64,000 bases of DNA from Viscum album (GCA_963277665.1 OY728163.1:1909792644-1909856643); one strand, 5' to 3'; shown: positions 10,656 to 23,356, counted from the first letter of the stretch. The notes: generated from the letters alone by a model not told the origin. Program-made: numbers and translations.

Positions 10656-13097
10656 AGTTTATCCACTTAATTCTTGTTCCATTTGATTCTTCTGATTATT
10701 CTTTTTTTCTTTATTAGATTAGAGTTTTTTGTTGATTAAGGGTTTTTATTGGTAGGTTTAGCATTTTAGAACCCTCACAGGGAGATTACGAGTGGGAATT
10801 ATGATCGCGCCATAGTTTTGAGGTAGGATTCCCATTAACTGGTCCATTTTAATTTAAGAATCATCAATTTTATGATTAATTTCAGCTTCTATGATTAATA
10901 TTTTCTAATTTCAATATTTTTTTAAATTGATTTTGTACATAAGGGTTTCTTTAAGATTTTTTTATGATTTTTTACTTTGTTTTGTGAAATATCACACACT
11001 GAATATAGGGTCTTATTGTGCTCATATTTATAATTTTAGTTTCATCTATTTATTCTTGTTTTCCCTTTTATCTCAGGGTTAATTTTAATTATGCAACATT
11101 TGGTTAATTCAAATGGTTTAAAAATGTGTATTTTTGGCCTTGTTTTATGAAAATAGTATCATCAAGTTATAGTTGTGCACACTATTTTTTTATCAAGTGT
11201 TTCGTTTGGTTTTCACATGATTTGTGAGTTTCAGAACTTGGGTTAGCATTTTAAATAAGTTTCTAACATACAAGTTGTTATTTTATGACTTTGTGAGTTT
11301 TTACTGAAATTATTTTCTAAGCATTGCATGTTTGGTCTTCAGAATGGTTCCCGGTTGGCTTTTAGGTGTTAAAAGTGAAATAAAATGTTTTGTTTTTTTA
11401 TTAAAGTGTTGGAAGTTTGAGAAATTATGTATTTGGGTATTTTTATTAATTTTCAATGTGGTTTTTCTTTGATGATAAATGTGTTTCTTGTGAAATTATA
11501 GATTTTGGGGTTATTGAAAAGGTTCCAAATGTTTTAATCTAAGTGAAGTGTGAAGTTAGCTTTCTAAAAAAATTGGTTTGTTTTGTGACAAAGAATTGTA
11601 GCTCAGTTGGAATTTTCACAAAGGTTGTTTTTTGTTTGAAAGTGTTCTAGAAATGTTTTAAAGGGGTTTTATAAATGCTTTTATATGTTAAATGATGTTT
11701 CTTACACCTCTTTAGAAATTGGTTAGCATCTTTGGTAGAGAATGATTTTATGGAATGATTAAAGTCATGTTTGGCCACCTTGTGAGAATTAGGGGAAGTT
11801 ATTATTATTAAAACCTCTATTGGTTTCTCCTCATGCCTTGCTAGTATGGAATGGTTGGAATGTTCTTGGGATGGAATCTCCGGGTTCCATTGTGTGGGTT
11901 CCTCGGTGGGAACCCTTTGTAATCTATTTATTTTAAGGCATGAGAGTAGACCTTGGAGAGACTCGGGGTGTGTCCTGTTATGATTATTATTATAAATATA
12001 GGTTGTGATTTGATACTTGGAGAAATCTGTTGTCTCACTTCCTTTTATACTTGCAACATATGAACCTGTATTATTGAGAGAATTATTTGAGATGAGTATT
12101 GTACTGGAAGGTTATGGTACTGACTAGTGTCCCATATTAGGAGGATATGTTTGGGATCATTACTATGGGATTTTACCTCATCATGTCCTGATAAAGGGTG
12201 GCAGAGTGTAGGGAGCATTATATTTCATCGTGTGTGGCATGCTACTGTAGACGGGGTCATAGGTATTAGTGTCGTCTGGATTATTCTCGATCTCTCAGGT
12301 TTTCCTATGTCTAGTGGATTTTAGCTATTTGAAATGTTGTTGAGATACTTTCATACCTATCAACATTTCCCTTGTTTTGTACTTACTATTATTCATTTTT
12401 GTGTATTGTTTTTCTTGGAAAGTGGTGAGCTGGTTTTAAGTGGTTTTCTAAAAAAAAATTCAAATGAAATTGTTTTATTCTCTCTGTAAAAATCTAAAAA
12501 TGAAAAAAAACTTTCCTTTTTAAAATTATATAGGAACTAATGAAAGGAATTTAGTTTTGAAAATGATTAAGTTCAATGGTTTGTACTTTTTTTAAGTAAA
12601 AATTGTAAAAATTCATACTTTAATATATTGTATTTAAAACTTAGAATTGATATTTTCTTAATTTTTAAAGGTAGTGCATTGAGAAATAGTTTATCAAGAT
12701 ATCCTACTAAGTTTTAATACCCACACCTATAGTTCTTTTCTGTTTTTATTCCGTATGTAGGTTACAGTTTGGGTGTGTTCTCCTTGGGCGACGTTTGATT
12801 GTTGAGTCGGAGAATGACCCGCAGGGTCACACAGAGCTAGTTCGGACATCGATTTCGATTAGTTTTATTTTATTTTTTTCTTGTTTAGTCTTTTTTTTGG
12901 TTTATTTATTGTGTGCCAGTATTTATTATTTCTGCTGCTTTATTTATCTACTTTGGGTGAAATTGTTCCCATTCGTTCTCTATTGATTCCCCGGTGCTTG
13001 TCTCCAGCCCGAGAGGATCGGGAACGCCTATCGAGCCTTGCCACGGATCGGATCGGGTAATTGGTTCAAGGTCTACCCAGGTTGGTTCATGAAAAAA

Positions 13098-13109
13098 TGG
13101 TATCAGAGG
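13098..13109 (+). promoter_or_regulatory. Primer binding site of gypsy G1
   Basis: TGGTATCAGAGG matches the plant tRNA-iMet primer site TGGTATCAGAGC at 11 of 12 positions, three bases after the LTR end. Confidence 0.85.
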
Positions 13110-13967
13110 AGGTTGTCTCTTAGTGGACCTCACTTTTCATAGCATCCTTTGTTATTTGGGATGTCAAGGTAAATGGAGTAGAATTGTTGGGACTCAAGGG
13201 GTAGGTGTGGGAAGAGAGCCATGAACACTTTCTCATTCTGATCCTTGAGTTTCCATGGGAAGTCCTCTTTAATTAGTTTATTTGGGTTTTTATAGAATGT
13301 TTTGTGATTGGGATATGACAAAGGGAGTTGGGATAATAGTCCTTATGATCCCACACGGCCTGGCAAGCCATGTGGAGCTAGGGACATGGTCCTAAAAGGC
13401 TCTCTGTGTCAGTGATATGTTTGGCATATGGCCTCCAACCATATGGTCAAGTCACCCACTGATACAAGTTCCATGTTTGAGTTATTTTTGGGTCCCCTCT
13501 GACTTCTGAAAGTTTTTTGAATCAGAAATAGCTAGTTTTGAAAAAAAAAAGTGGTTTTTTTAAATGACATATTTAATTTGTGGATTGTTTTAAAATAAAT
13601 GGTATGAATGATTTGTTTTTAGAAAATGAAGTTTTTTTTCTTGGTGTTCCTAGGGTTGCTTACATGCATCATGGTTTTTCGGAATATGAACGGTTGTCTG
13701 GTATAGTGGATAGATACCTGGGGTGGCACGGAAACATGCATGTGAGTGAGACTCTAAAGAGTACCAATGGAGAGGGTTTAACCCACCAAGTTTGTTTTAA
13801 ATTAAATATGTTTTCAAAAGGAAAGTTTTGATGTTATGATAGATTGTTTTATTCTATTTTAATCTTGTCACCTATGCAATGTTTGATCTTGAGTATTTTA
13901 TTTATTGAGTTGGTCTTTATTGGGTTCTTGACTTTTCTTGTCCAGTAGTTTCCCTCTTGAAGCTTCT
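13110..13967 (+). other. Leader region between primer site and gag of G1
   Basis: Transcribed leader by position. No domain is recognised. An 83-codon open stretch at 13580-13831 shows no family resemblance. Confidence 0.5.
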
Positions 13968-14720
13968 ATGGGTGATCATAGTGCAGTTGATCAACCTTAG
14001 GATTTTATGATTGATTTTCAGAAGCTAGATCCACATCTCTTTTATGTTCAAGCATATCCTTCCATAGAGGAGGAGTGGATGCGAAAGATTGAAAGGTACT
14101 TTAACCTCATTGAGTTTTTCGAGTCGTTGAAGTTCAAGTTTACAACCTTTATATATTAAGGTTCCCCATGGATGTGCTGGAAGTCAGTGTCTTAGAACAA
14201 GCCTCGTCAAGTGCTTACTTGGGATTTCTTCAAGGCTTTGTTCATTCATTAGTATTTCTCTGAGGAACAAAGGGTGAGAAAGAGGATGGAGATGTGTTAT
14301 TTGAAGGAGGGTGACAGATCTGTTTTGGAATATTTCCAGCGCTTTGTGGAGCTAGTCCCTTATGATTCAGATTATGCCAGAAATGACTCCATGAAGGATC
14401 GACACTTCGAGGCGGGTCTCTTCGTCGATCTATATTTGAAGGTGTCATCATCTAACCTAACTTATTTTGTTGATGTGGCAAGACAATATTTTCATGTCGA
14501 AGCCGTGATGTTGGGAGTTCTTGAAGTATTCCTCCATTATTCAATCTCCATGAGCAGTGGTGAAGATTCTGGAAAGGAGATAAGGAATAAATTGGAAGTG
14601 GATGGAGCAATTCATGGAATCAAAAGGCCTTGGGATCTTTCATCAACCTCTTCGGTGTGAGAGATACTCGTGTGTTATCAATGTGGCAAGCTGGGTCACA
14701 AGAGTTCATCATGCCCAAGT
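13968..14720 (+). pseudogene. Ty3/gypsy Gag relic with CCHC zinc knuckle (G1)
   Basis: A start codon at 13968 opens MGDHSAVDQP, followed at once by a stop. After it come recognisable gypsy Gag core pieces: KLDPHLF, EEEWMRKIERYFNLIEF, then TWDFFKALF. An open stretch from 14274 contains EYFQRFVELVPYDSDYARND and the D-x-x-FEAGL-like segment that ends the core. The zinc knuckle at 14673-14714 reads CYQCGKLGHKSSSC, with all four CCHC ligands intact, but it is in another frame. At least three stops and a shift make it a pseudogene. The Gag core, primer site and LTR ends fit a chromovirus-type gypsy. Confidence 0.8.
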
Positions 14721-15859
14721 ACTTTTAAGCCTTTTCATTCTTGTGGACGTTTGGGTAACTTACAATGATTCTATCAGGGATTTTATAGAAAGCGTCGCTA
14801 AGGAAGTTCTGATAAGCGATGTGTTGTTGGGTTTTTGTTTAAAGTTTCTTGTGTGTGTTTCTTTTCAGTGTAAGAGATCTCTTATCATTGTAGTTTTACT
14901 GATCATGTTTGGGGTTTTGAAATGTATGGGAATGTCGTGGGTCTTTTGATGAACTTCGGTATTCAATTCCAGTGTGGTTTTTTATTTCAAAATTATGTCC
15001 TTTCATCTATTAGATCTAAATATGTATGTTTCTTATTAGGATTATCAGTACCTGACTACGAGGCAGGAGATGCTTCATCCATCAAAGCTCCAGTCAAAAG
15101 GACTTAGAGTGAAGTCGGTGTGTAGTCATGAACCTTAGGGGAATTTTAAGGATTATGGTTAAGGTTGTGCCTCTATCTTTGCGGTGAGACTATTTTAGTG
15201 TTTTTTTGTGGTCTCTATATCATTGTAATTCTTCTATTTTCGCAATGATCATGATGGACTTATCCCTTATGCAATGTTAGTAATTGTTTCTTTTGGATTC
15301 AAGTTACCAATTAGTGGCCTTTCATGGACCACCCATGTGAATTAGTTGCATCTTTGGTTTGTGTCAATCTTGAAGTGATGAGTCATGAGTAGTTTTCCAT
15401 CTTAGTTTCATTGATCTAATCCTTGGGGACTCCCTCCCCGCCGATGGGGTTAGGGTTTGTGGTTTGTGAAGAGTCTTTTATTCATCTCTTATCCCTTTTA
15501 GATGGGAGTGATTGGTTGGAATATTCTTGTTGTGATTCTTGTAGCTTGAGTAAGGCCTGGTGTAGGTCTAAGTTAGATTTTATTTGGCCGAGTATAGGTT
15601 GGTTATTTATGGTGGGGATACCCACTATCTCTTTGGGTTGTATCTTAAGTCATTATCAAATGTTAGTTAAACTCATATGTTGGAGAGTCCATTTAGGCCT
15701 CCCCTCTACTGGTGATTTATTTTGGGCAATAGGGTTGAGTCTCGTTGGTGGTTGATGGAATGTCCTTGGGTTAAGAGGTTGGATCATGTTAATGTGGAAT
15801 CCGTAGGTGTTAATCGATCGGCTGGATAGTGTTGTGGCTTTTCGGGGGTGGAAAGCATT
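14721..15859 (+). other. Post-gag interior of G1 without pol
   Basis: About 1.1 kb where protease, RT, RNase H and integrase would start in an autonomous element. I see no DTG/DSG protease box, YxDD box or integrase motif in any frame. Three open stretches of 61-115 codons are present, and none is recognisable. Confidence 0.6.
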
Positions 15860-15873
15860 ATGGTGGGGAGAAT
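15860..15873 (+). promoter_or_regulatory. Polypurine tract of G1
   Basis: TATGGTGGGGAGAA lies directly before the TGTCACACCC start of the right LTR. Confidence 0.8.
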
Positions 15874-16204
15874 TGTCACACCCTTACCTATGTGTTTATT
15901 TTATTTTATTATTTATTTGGCCTTAAATAATTTTTTTTGGGGTTCGGGTTGAGTCTCAGATGAAATTTTTGAGTTTATGTTAAAAAGTGCATGTTTTGGT
16001 GTCGATGTCGTCAATCGCATGGGCGAAGCATGATTTGGAAGCCTCGTGGATTCGCCCTGGTAACCGTGTGACCGTCCGTTCTCAAAAAATGAAAATAAAT
16101 AGTTTTTTGTAATTAAAACAAACATTAATTACGTCATTTAAAATTTTTATTTTTAATAATTTTTATTATTATTAAAATGATATGAATACCTTTATTATTT
16201 TTAT

Positions 16205-16209
16205 TTTAC

Positions 16210-16240
<31 letters not shown>

Positions 16241-16282
16241 GTTGTTGTTATTGTTATTTTTATTATTATTATTATTATTTGA
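16205..16282. repeat. (ATT)n/(TTG)n microsatellite
   Basis: Counterpart of the run in the left LTR, with a short GTTGTTGTTATTG interruption. Confidence 0.85.
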
Positions 16283-16409
16283 TCCATTACTAATTAGTAG
16301 TTATAAGAGAGGTTTAATATATATATATATATGTATAGATTTTCCCTTTTGTTTTTATTATCTTTTCTTTAAACCATTTTCATTTGGGGTTTGTAATACT
16401 CCATCTTTC

Positions 16410-16905
16410 CTCTACATGCGGTGCGACCCCCCCCCCCCCCCCCCCCGCCTCCCCTGTATGCGGCACGCCCAATGGTGTCGAACCCCCTTGGCCCTCCTTC
16501 CCAGCACACCTAGGCATCACCTCAAATCCCCTGGTTCACTATTATTTTGTGCGGTTCACAAAAAGGACCCCTCCCCTTGGTGCACTTTCCCCCTCTTTGA
16601 CCTCTACCTCCACCGGCCACCCCATTCGGAACCTCCTTGACCTCATCCCCCTGCCTAAACATAGCCAGACCAGCCCTCAACCCCCCCCCCCTGCTTGCTA
16701 CATAGCAGTGCCTCCACCCTCTCTCGGCCAGCCACCACCACCAGCGGTGTGCATTTCAGGCATGGTCCTCCTCCATCTAGTGTTCCTTACCCTACCAGTG
16801 CCACCCTTGTCGGCGCGCATCCCCCTTGCACATCCCTTTCTCTGGAAAATCACCTCTGGCCTCCTCCTGGTGCAGTGTACATCCCCCACTCAGTCGACAA
16901 ACCAC
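16410..16905. other. GC-rich block with a 20-C run in the 3' LTR of G1
   Basis: Orthologous to the block at 10150-10655. A run of 20 C occupies 16427-16446, with another C-run near 16681-16690. An open frame of 178 codons (16384-16920) is Pro/Ser/Thr-rich and not alignable in frame with the left copy, so composition rather than selection explains it. Confidence 0.8.
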
Positions 16906-19310
16906 GGTTTATCCACTTAATTCTTGTTCTATTTGAGTCTTCCAATTTTTCTTATTTTTTCATTTTAATATTAGAGGTTTTTGTTTATTATGGTTTTTTA
17001 TTGGTAATTTTAGGATTTTAGAACCCGCACGTGTCGATTACGAGTGGGTGTTATCATCGCGCCATAGTTTCGAGGTAGGATTCCCATTCACTAGTCCATT
17101 TTAATTTAAGAATCATCAATTTTATGATTTTTTCACCTTATATGATTAATATTTTCTAATGTAAAGCTTTGGTTTAAATTTATTTTTTGTGAAATCATTA
17201 CTTTAATCTTGTTTGATGGTTTTTAACTTTGTTTTGTGAAATAGCACACACTGAATATAGGGTCCTATTACGCTTGGATTTATAATTTTAGTTTCATCTA
17301 TTTATTCTTGTTCTCCCTTTATCTTGGTGTTAATTTTCATTGTGAACATTTGGTTAATTCACTTGTTTTAAAAAATGGGTAGCTTCAGCCTTGTTTTATG
17401 AAAATGGTATCATCTAGTTATAGTTGTGCACACAGTTTTTTTATTAAATGTTTTGTTTTGTATGCACCTGATTTTTTTAGTTTTAGAACCTGGTTTATAA
17501 TTTTAAATAAGTTCCTGACATGCAAGTTGGTGTTTTATGACTTTTTGAGTGCCTAATAAATTTTTTTTCTAAGAATTTAATGTTTGGTCTTCGGAATGGT
17601 GCCCAGTTGGATTTTAGGTGTTAAAATTGATATATAATTTTTTGTTTTTTTAAGTGTTGGCAGTATGAGAACTTATTTTTTGGGGTTTTTTATGGATTTC
17701 CAAAGTGGTTTGGCCTTGATGATAAATGTGTTGCTTTTGAAATAATGGATTTTCGGGTTCTTGAAAAGTTTTCAAATGTTTTAAGCAAAGTTAAGTGTGA
17801 AGTTAGATTTCAAAAAAATGGTTTGTCTTGTGACAAGGAATTGTAGCTCGGTTTGAATTTCCAAAAAGGTTGGTTTTTGTTTGAAAGTGTGCTATAAATG
17901 TTTTAAAGGGTTTTTACAAATGATTTTATATGGTAAATGGTGTGTCTTTCACCTATTTAAAAATTTATTTGCATATTTGGTAGAGAATGATTTTATGAAA
18001 TGTTTAAGGGCCCGTTTGGCCACCATGTGAGAATTAGGGGAAGTTCTTGCTATGAAAACCTCTTTTGGCTGCTCCTCATGCCTTGACAATATGGAATAGT
18101 TGGGATGTTATTAGGATGGAATCTCTGGGTTCCATTATGTGGGTTCCTCAGTTGGGAACCCTTTATAATCTATTTATTTTAAGTCATGAGGGTAGGCCTT
18201 GGGGAGACTCAGGGTGTGGCCTGTTATGATTATTATTATAAATATAAGTTGTGATTTGATGCTTGGAAACATCTATTGGCTCACATACTTTTATACTTGC
18301 GACATACAGACCAAAAATATTGATAGAATTGTCTGATATGAGAAATGCATTGGTAGGTTATGGTACTGACCAGTGGCCTATTGTAAGTGGATATGTTTGG
18401 GTTCATTTTTATGGGAATTTTCCTCAGCCTGTCCTGAGAAAGGGTGGATGCACGTGTGGAGCATTATATTTCATCGTGTGTGGAATTCTACTCTCTATGG
18501 GGTCGTAGGTATTAGTGTCATCTGGATTATTCTCAATCTCTTGGGTTCGCTTATGTATAGTGGATTTTAGTTGTTTTAACTTTTGTTGAGATACTTGCAT
18601 ACCTATCGACATTTCCCTTATTGTGTACTTACTATTATTCATTTTTTTTTTTATTTTTTTCTTGGAATGTGGTGACCTGGTTATATTATATCTGTACAAA
18701 TCTTAAAATGTAAGAAAAATACTTTCCTTTTTAAAATTCTATTGGAATTAATGAATGAAATTTAGTTTTAAAAAATATTAAGGGAAATGGTTTGTACTTC
18801 ATTTTTAAGTAAAAATTATAGAAATACATACTTTAATATATTGTAGTTGAAACTTAGAATAAATTTTTTTTCTTAATTTTTAAAGGTAGTGTATTGGGAA
18901 ATAGTTTATCGGGATAGCCTACTAAGTTTTAATACTCACACCTATAGTTCTTTTCTGTTTTTAGTCCTTGTGCAGGTTACAACTTGGGTGTGTTTGACTT
19001 GGGTGACATTTGATCATTGAGTTGGAGAGTGACCCGCAGGGTCACACGGAGTTAGTTTGGATGTTGATTTTGGTTAGTTTTATTTTCTTTTGTTCTTTTT
19101 TATTCATTTTATTTGGTTTATTTATTCTGAATCACTCTTTATTATTTCTGCTATTTTATTTATCTACTTTGGGAGAAATCATTCCCATTTGTTCTCTGTT
19201 GATGCCCTGGCACTTTCCACCAGCCCGAGAGGATCAGGAACGCCTCTTGGTCCTTGTTGTGTGTTGGATCAAGTGACTGGTTTAGGGTTGACTCAGGTTA
19301 GTTCGTGACA

Positions 19311-19620
19311 CACTCAGTCATTTAGTCCCAAGGAAATGGACTGGTAGTGCCCAGAAAAAGTACTAGTCTAGTGAATATCATCACACTCGTCGAGAAGATT
19401 CATGGTGGTGGAGTGGACTAGGGGACTTCTATTCCTTGAATCCCTATAAATATATTTATGTCTATTTCATTCTATGATTTTCTATCCACTAAATTTTTTA
19501 TTAAAGAAGAAAATATAAGTCAGCCATAAAAAAGAGAGGGAGATTTTTCTAAAATAAAAAAAAATAAAAGGATTCAATTCACACCCTATTGAGTCTTAGT
19601 ATGGTTAGTCTCTCACAACA
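19311..19620 (+). mobile_element. 3' LTR of element A, right part
   Basis: It resumes after G1. It includes GGTGGAGTGGACTAGGGGAC and the block TTCAATTCACACCCTATTGA, which resembles the copia LTR-end block CAATTCACCCCCTCTT seen at 48225 in element C. It ends CTCACAACA, matching ACCAACA in element C. Its end fixes the 3' end of element A. Confidence 0.75.
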
Positions 19621-19680
19621 CTCCCCATAAGTATGCGGTTAATTATATGTTTGTTTTTCCATTATTTAAAAAATCAAATT

Positions 19681-20297
19681 AACAAACAATTAGTACACAA
19701 ATAAAAATAATCAACTATTACATATAAAATTAAATAAAAAATTAAAACATATCAAATAAAAAGAAAACTAAACTAAACACATTTTTATTCATATTTATTA
19801 AAATAGTTAAATAAAATTCTACCATATTTAATTAGAGATTAAATGACATAAATGAATGAAAATAAATCCAAAAGTGGTGTGTGAATAACAAACAATTATT
19901 ACAGAAATATAAAATCCAACTATTACATATAAAACTAAATACAAAATGAAAAATGATCCAAAAAAAGTAAAATAAACTAAATATATTTTTATTCTTATTT
20001 TTTAAAGTAATTAACTAAAATTATAACAACATTAATGAAATATTAAATGATTTCAATGAATGAAAAAAAATCTAAAAATGGTGTGTAAATAACAAAAAAT
20101 TAGTACATCAATATACAAATACAACTATTACATATAAAATTAAATACAAAATGAAAAATGATCCAACAAAAAAGTAAAATAAACTAAAGAAATTTTATTC
20201 ATATTTTTTAAATTTGTTAACTAAAATTCTAACAACATTAATGAAAGATGAAATTATATAATCTAATTAAAACAAATACAAAAATGGTGTGTGTATA
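19681..20297. repeat. Three-copy tandem repeat, unit 204-207 bp
   Basis: Copies start at 19681, 19887 and 20091, each with AACAAACAATTA or AACAAAAAATTA. Each runs through CAACTATTACATATAAAA and ends with TGGTGTGTG. Identity is roughly 80% by eye. The tract lies between the end of element A and the CACTA transposase, probably in the 3' region of the CACTA element. Confidence 0.85.
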
Positions 20298-20769
20298 TTA
20301 AAAATTTTCCAATATATTATACCATTTTTTAACCCGAAAATAATATTATTTGAATATACTCTTTCATACATTTTATTTATTTTTATTTTACATATTAGAT
20401 TAAAATTAATTATTTTCCCATAAATTCAACAAATAAATAAGTTAAGTAAGGTTAAACATGGTAAACTAAACAAAAAAAATAATATAATTAAACAATTTAA
20501 ATTATTAGTTCTAATATGTGTTTTAATAAATAAAATTAAAATAATACATCTAACATTTTATGAAATTTTAAAAAATAAACAAAAAATAAATATATATAAC
20601 CTATAATAATAAGAAATTACTAAAATATGTTTCCCAAATACCTTCCTCATGATCATTATATATAGAACAAACCATTTCTATGATGTGATTATCAATATTA
20701 TCTGTTAATGTATCTATGGAAGTGGGGCTCTCACATAAATTATCATCTTCATCACATTTTCATCACCAA
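20298..20769. other. AT-rich sequence, 3' of CACTA transposase
   Basis: Nothing coding is recognised. By position it is the 3' untranslated or subterminal part of the CACTA element. Confidence 0.4.
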
Positions 20770-23356
20770 CATACTAATTTTTTCATGAAAAATGATTTTA
20801 TGCTGCATATCAGTTTGATCAAGAATATAGAAAAAAACACATGTTTCCATGATAAAAGGATCAGTTTTGTATTCCAATCTATTCCAAATAACTAGTTCCA
20901 TTATGAATTCATCTTGTCTGCCACTATTCTTAATGATAACCCATTTTCAATTAAACACTACAACTCAAAATTTTATGTAATTAACCTCCCATATTTATTC
21001 AGTGGCTATATAATATACACTTTATGTAGAGATTGGGTTTTTTCTTTGCCACTTGAAAAGTGAATTGTTTTTATGAACACCAATACACTACTATTCTGAA
21101 CTACACTTCGGTTGTCTTGGTCTTTCATATGAAATTTATAGCCATTAATTTCATACCTAGAACATGTTATCAAATTTAAACTTGGGATGCCTACTAACCA
21201 TCTCAATGTCTTTTATGCTTATAATATACCAAGAATTGTCTATCTAAACCATGGAAACAAATTTTTTTATGCTCATTCAAAATCCACATATCTTTATTCT
21301 TTAGATAACAATTCATTAACAAATTAATATTAAATTTTATATATGGAATATAATCGTTGATGTTATTAAAAATATATAAATGTGCCTTATTTATTTTTTC
21401 ACCCATAAATGATTTCATTTTTAATCTATGGATCCTCTTTTCCCCATAATTTACTCATTCGCATCAAGATATAGGTGAATCTATATGATCTACTAAAGAA
21501 ATATAATTTTTATAAAAATCTATAACCTCCTCAAAAACATACTTCTCAATAATGGAGGATTTAGGTCGATGTGGATTCTTAATCTACCCCTTAAATATCT
21601 TTATATACAATTAAAAAGGATAAATATAATGTAGATATATAGTTCTATAAATATTTATTTCTCACACCAAATGAACCATTAAATACACTGTGATATCAAA
21701 AAAATGAGTAAAATATATTTCCAATAAAAAAAGTATAGAAACCTCTTTCTACTCCAAATTTTTCAAAGATTTCATATCGATCACTACGTGACAAATTGAA
21801 TTAAAAAAAATAACAAACCTTCATGATAGTCATTATAACATGGATGGGAAATATTATATGCAATTCAACTAGTAGGATTTATTGCATCATGATTGATAAT
21901 CATGAGATTTCATACCTATCAACTTCAAATCTTTTAGTAACACAAAAAAAGATTACATTTGACAAATAACCCTATGGCACTTTGATACCATGGAGACACT
22001 GAAAAAAGTGAATTTTCTCCCTCATGGGTGATTAATGACATGCTAGAGGTAGTTATGTTCATATTCTATTAGTAGTTAAGGATAAATCTAAATGTATTCC
22101 CATTGAGATTAAGTCCATTATTTCATTCAAACTATTTTTATTATTTCATTTAATATCTATCAATATTCCAATGAAGTTTTCATATATATTATTCTACACA
22201 TTAATGACATAAATTTTATATTTTAACTCATGATATCTTCAATATGGAAGTTCAAAGAATATTAATTATTGCTTCTAAATATTTCTATCATTACCTAGTT
22301 TTTTTATCTTTCTAAATTTAGAATAACTATTTTTTATCCTCTAATAATATTGATCTATAGAAAAAGGTTTTGGAGAAATATAAAATTATTATGATCTATT
22401 GGATTATTTTTTAATATTCAATAAGAGTGATCCATATACAAAAAAAAATATATGATGAATCATGTATACTATTTTCTACCCATGTTGCAGTTGAAAATAT
22501 GAAGTTTGTCGTTAAAAAATTGGACAATCACTATGAACCTTAATATTGTATCTAGAAAAATTCCTTTATGATGGGAATTTATTTATAGTTTATATAATCA
22601 TTTAATAAAGTTTAAAATTATCTATTTTATAATAATAATACACCCTAATACCTTCCTCCCATAAAATATTTAAATCGTCAATTAATGGTGAAAAGAAAAC
22701 ATCAATATCATTTCTATGGCTATTTTGGTCCATAGTTCATTAAAATAAAAATGAAAAAAAAACTTCATAAAAATAAAATTGATAAGTTTTAAATTACTAA
22801 TAAAAAATAAAAGAATTATGATTTCTACTAAGGATTATATATGGACTCGTTCCACCTATGCACAGTCCAAGTTTGGAATTTCTAACTTCATTTCCAAATG
22901 TAAGAAATTATTGATCAATTTTCTTCCACTGTGGACAATTATCTAGATGGTGTAATTTTTCATCACATATCATATCATCCATGTGTCATATTAACCTTTT
23001 TTATCATTTTTAATTTAAAAATAAACATAAAAAATGAGGAATTATAGGGAGATACTGAATTTATTTGGAAGGATTATTTGTAATTGCTAAACCAGCATGT
23101 GATTTTTTTCAATTAATACCATGACATCCCACATTTAGGGAACTCTGAAAAACATTCATATTCCTTTCTATAAAGCACATATTCATTCATGAAATAATTT
23201 ATTTTCTTATACCCCATACCCATCAACCATAATATTTTCATTGATTTATAATTTGAATTTGGAAGATCATTTTCTTTAGGAGGTACTTCCTTCAACAGCT
23301 ATAGAAACTCTATAAAACTCTTATCACTCCAACCATTTATTTTATTCAAGTTAATG
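20770..23356 (-). pseudogene. CACTA TNP2-type transposase relic
   Basis: Minus-strand readings give TNP2 landmarks in order. First (23356-23113) come GWSDKSFIEFL, then LKEVPPKENDLPNSNYKSM, GMGYKKI, a YVLYRKEYE-like zinc-site segment and PKCGMSWY, matching the N-terminal 'LP.s.yeak..l..lGlgYekI...NdC.LYr.ey' pattern. About 22860-23000 gives HMDDMICDEKLHHLD and NSKLGLCIGGTSPY. The C-terminal region (21418-20770) gives IPYIKFNINLL, NEHKKICFHGLDRQF, then YEINGYKFHMKDQDNRSVVQNS and IWEVNYIKF. The last block is the DUF4216-like end of plant CACTA transposases. Multiple stops and shifts are present. The transposase family, which cuts at CACTA termini, is clear; activity is not possible. Confidence 0.85.

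Larger units (their letters stand above)
9591..13094 (+). mobile_element. 5' LTR of gypsy G1
   Basis: About 3.50 kb. It aligns along its full length with 15874-19310, including a shared ATT microsatellite, a GC-rich block and the block TTACGAGTGGG near 10785. Its start (TGTAATCTACCACATCCC) is more decayed than that of the right copy. It ends as GTTCATGAAA just before the primer site. Confidence 0.85.
9591..19310 (+). mobile_element. Gypsy element G1, gag-only with long LTRs (TR-GAG-like), old
   Basis: Two direct repeats (9591-13094 and 15874-19310) flank only 2,779 bp. The first is followed by a tRNA-iMet primer site, and the second is preceded by a GGTGGGGAGAAT polypurine tract. The start TGTCACACCC of the right copy and the end GTTCGTGACA are typical of plant Ty3/gypsy LTRs. 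The interior holds a broken Gag with one zinc knuckle and no pol domain I can recognise. LTR identity by eye is about 80-88%, with many C/T changes, so it is an old insertion. The flanks read TACT on the left and CACT on the right, possibly a decayed 4-bp target duplication. Confidence 0.85.
15874..19310 (+). mobile_element. 3' LTR of gypsy G1
   Basis: About 3.44 kb, starting TGTCACACCC and ending GTTCGTGACA. It has the same internal order as the 5' copy: an ATT microsatellite at 16205-16280, a GC-rich block and an AT-rich body. It then shares CGCAGGGTCACAC near 19035 and CCCGAGAGGATC near 19225 with the left copy. Confidence 0.9.
3070..19620 (+). mobile_element. Copia element A (SIRE-like), 5'-truncated, interrupted by gypsy element G1
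   Basis: The order is RT, RNase H, a long post-pol region, a polypurine tract (8325-8338) and a 3' LTR. The LTR is split into 8339-9590 and 19311-19620 by the insertion of G1. The two LTR pieces sum to about 1,562 bp, nearly the same as the 1,565-bp LTR of the related element C. No 5' LTR, gag or integrase was found. The extra 3.8 kb between RNase H and the 3' LTR fits the SIRE/Maximus group, which carries an additional post-pol coding region. Confidence 0.7.

Noticed and set aside
12127..12324. 65-codon frame with a counterpart at 18373-18570 in the other G1 LTR
   Set aside because: Similarity is expected because the LTRs are copies of each other. The starts differ, and I see no known domain or selection signature.
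19488..19510. CACTAAATTTTTTATTAAAG as the left end of the CACTA relic
   Set aside because: It lies inside the 3' LTR end of element A and matches the right terminus only in the first five bases. The flanking triplet does not match AGG.
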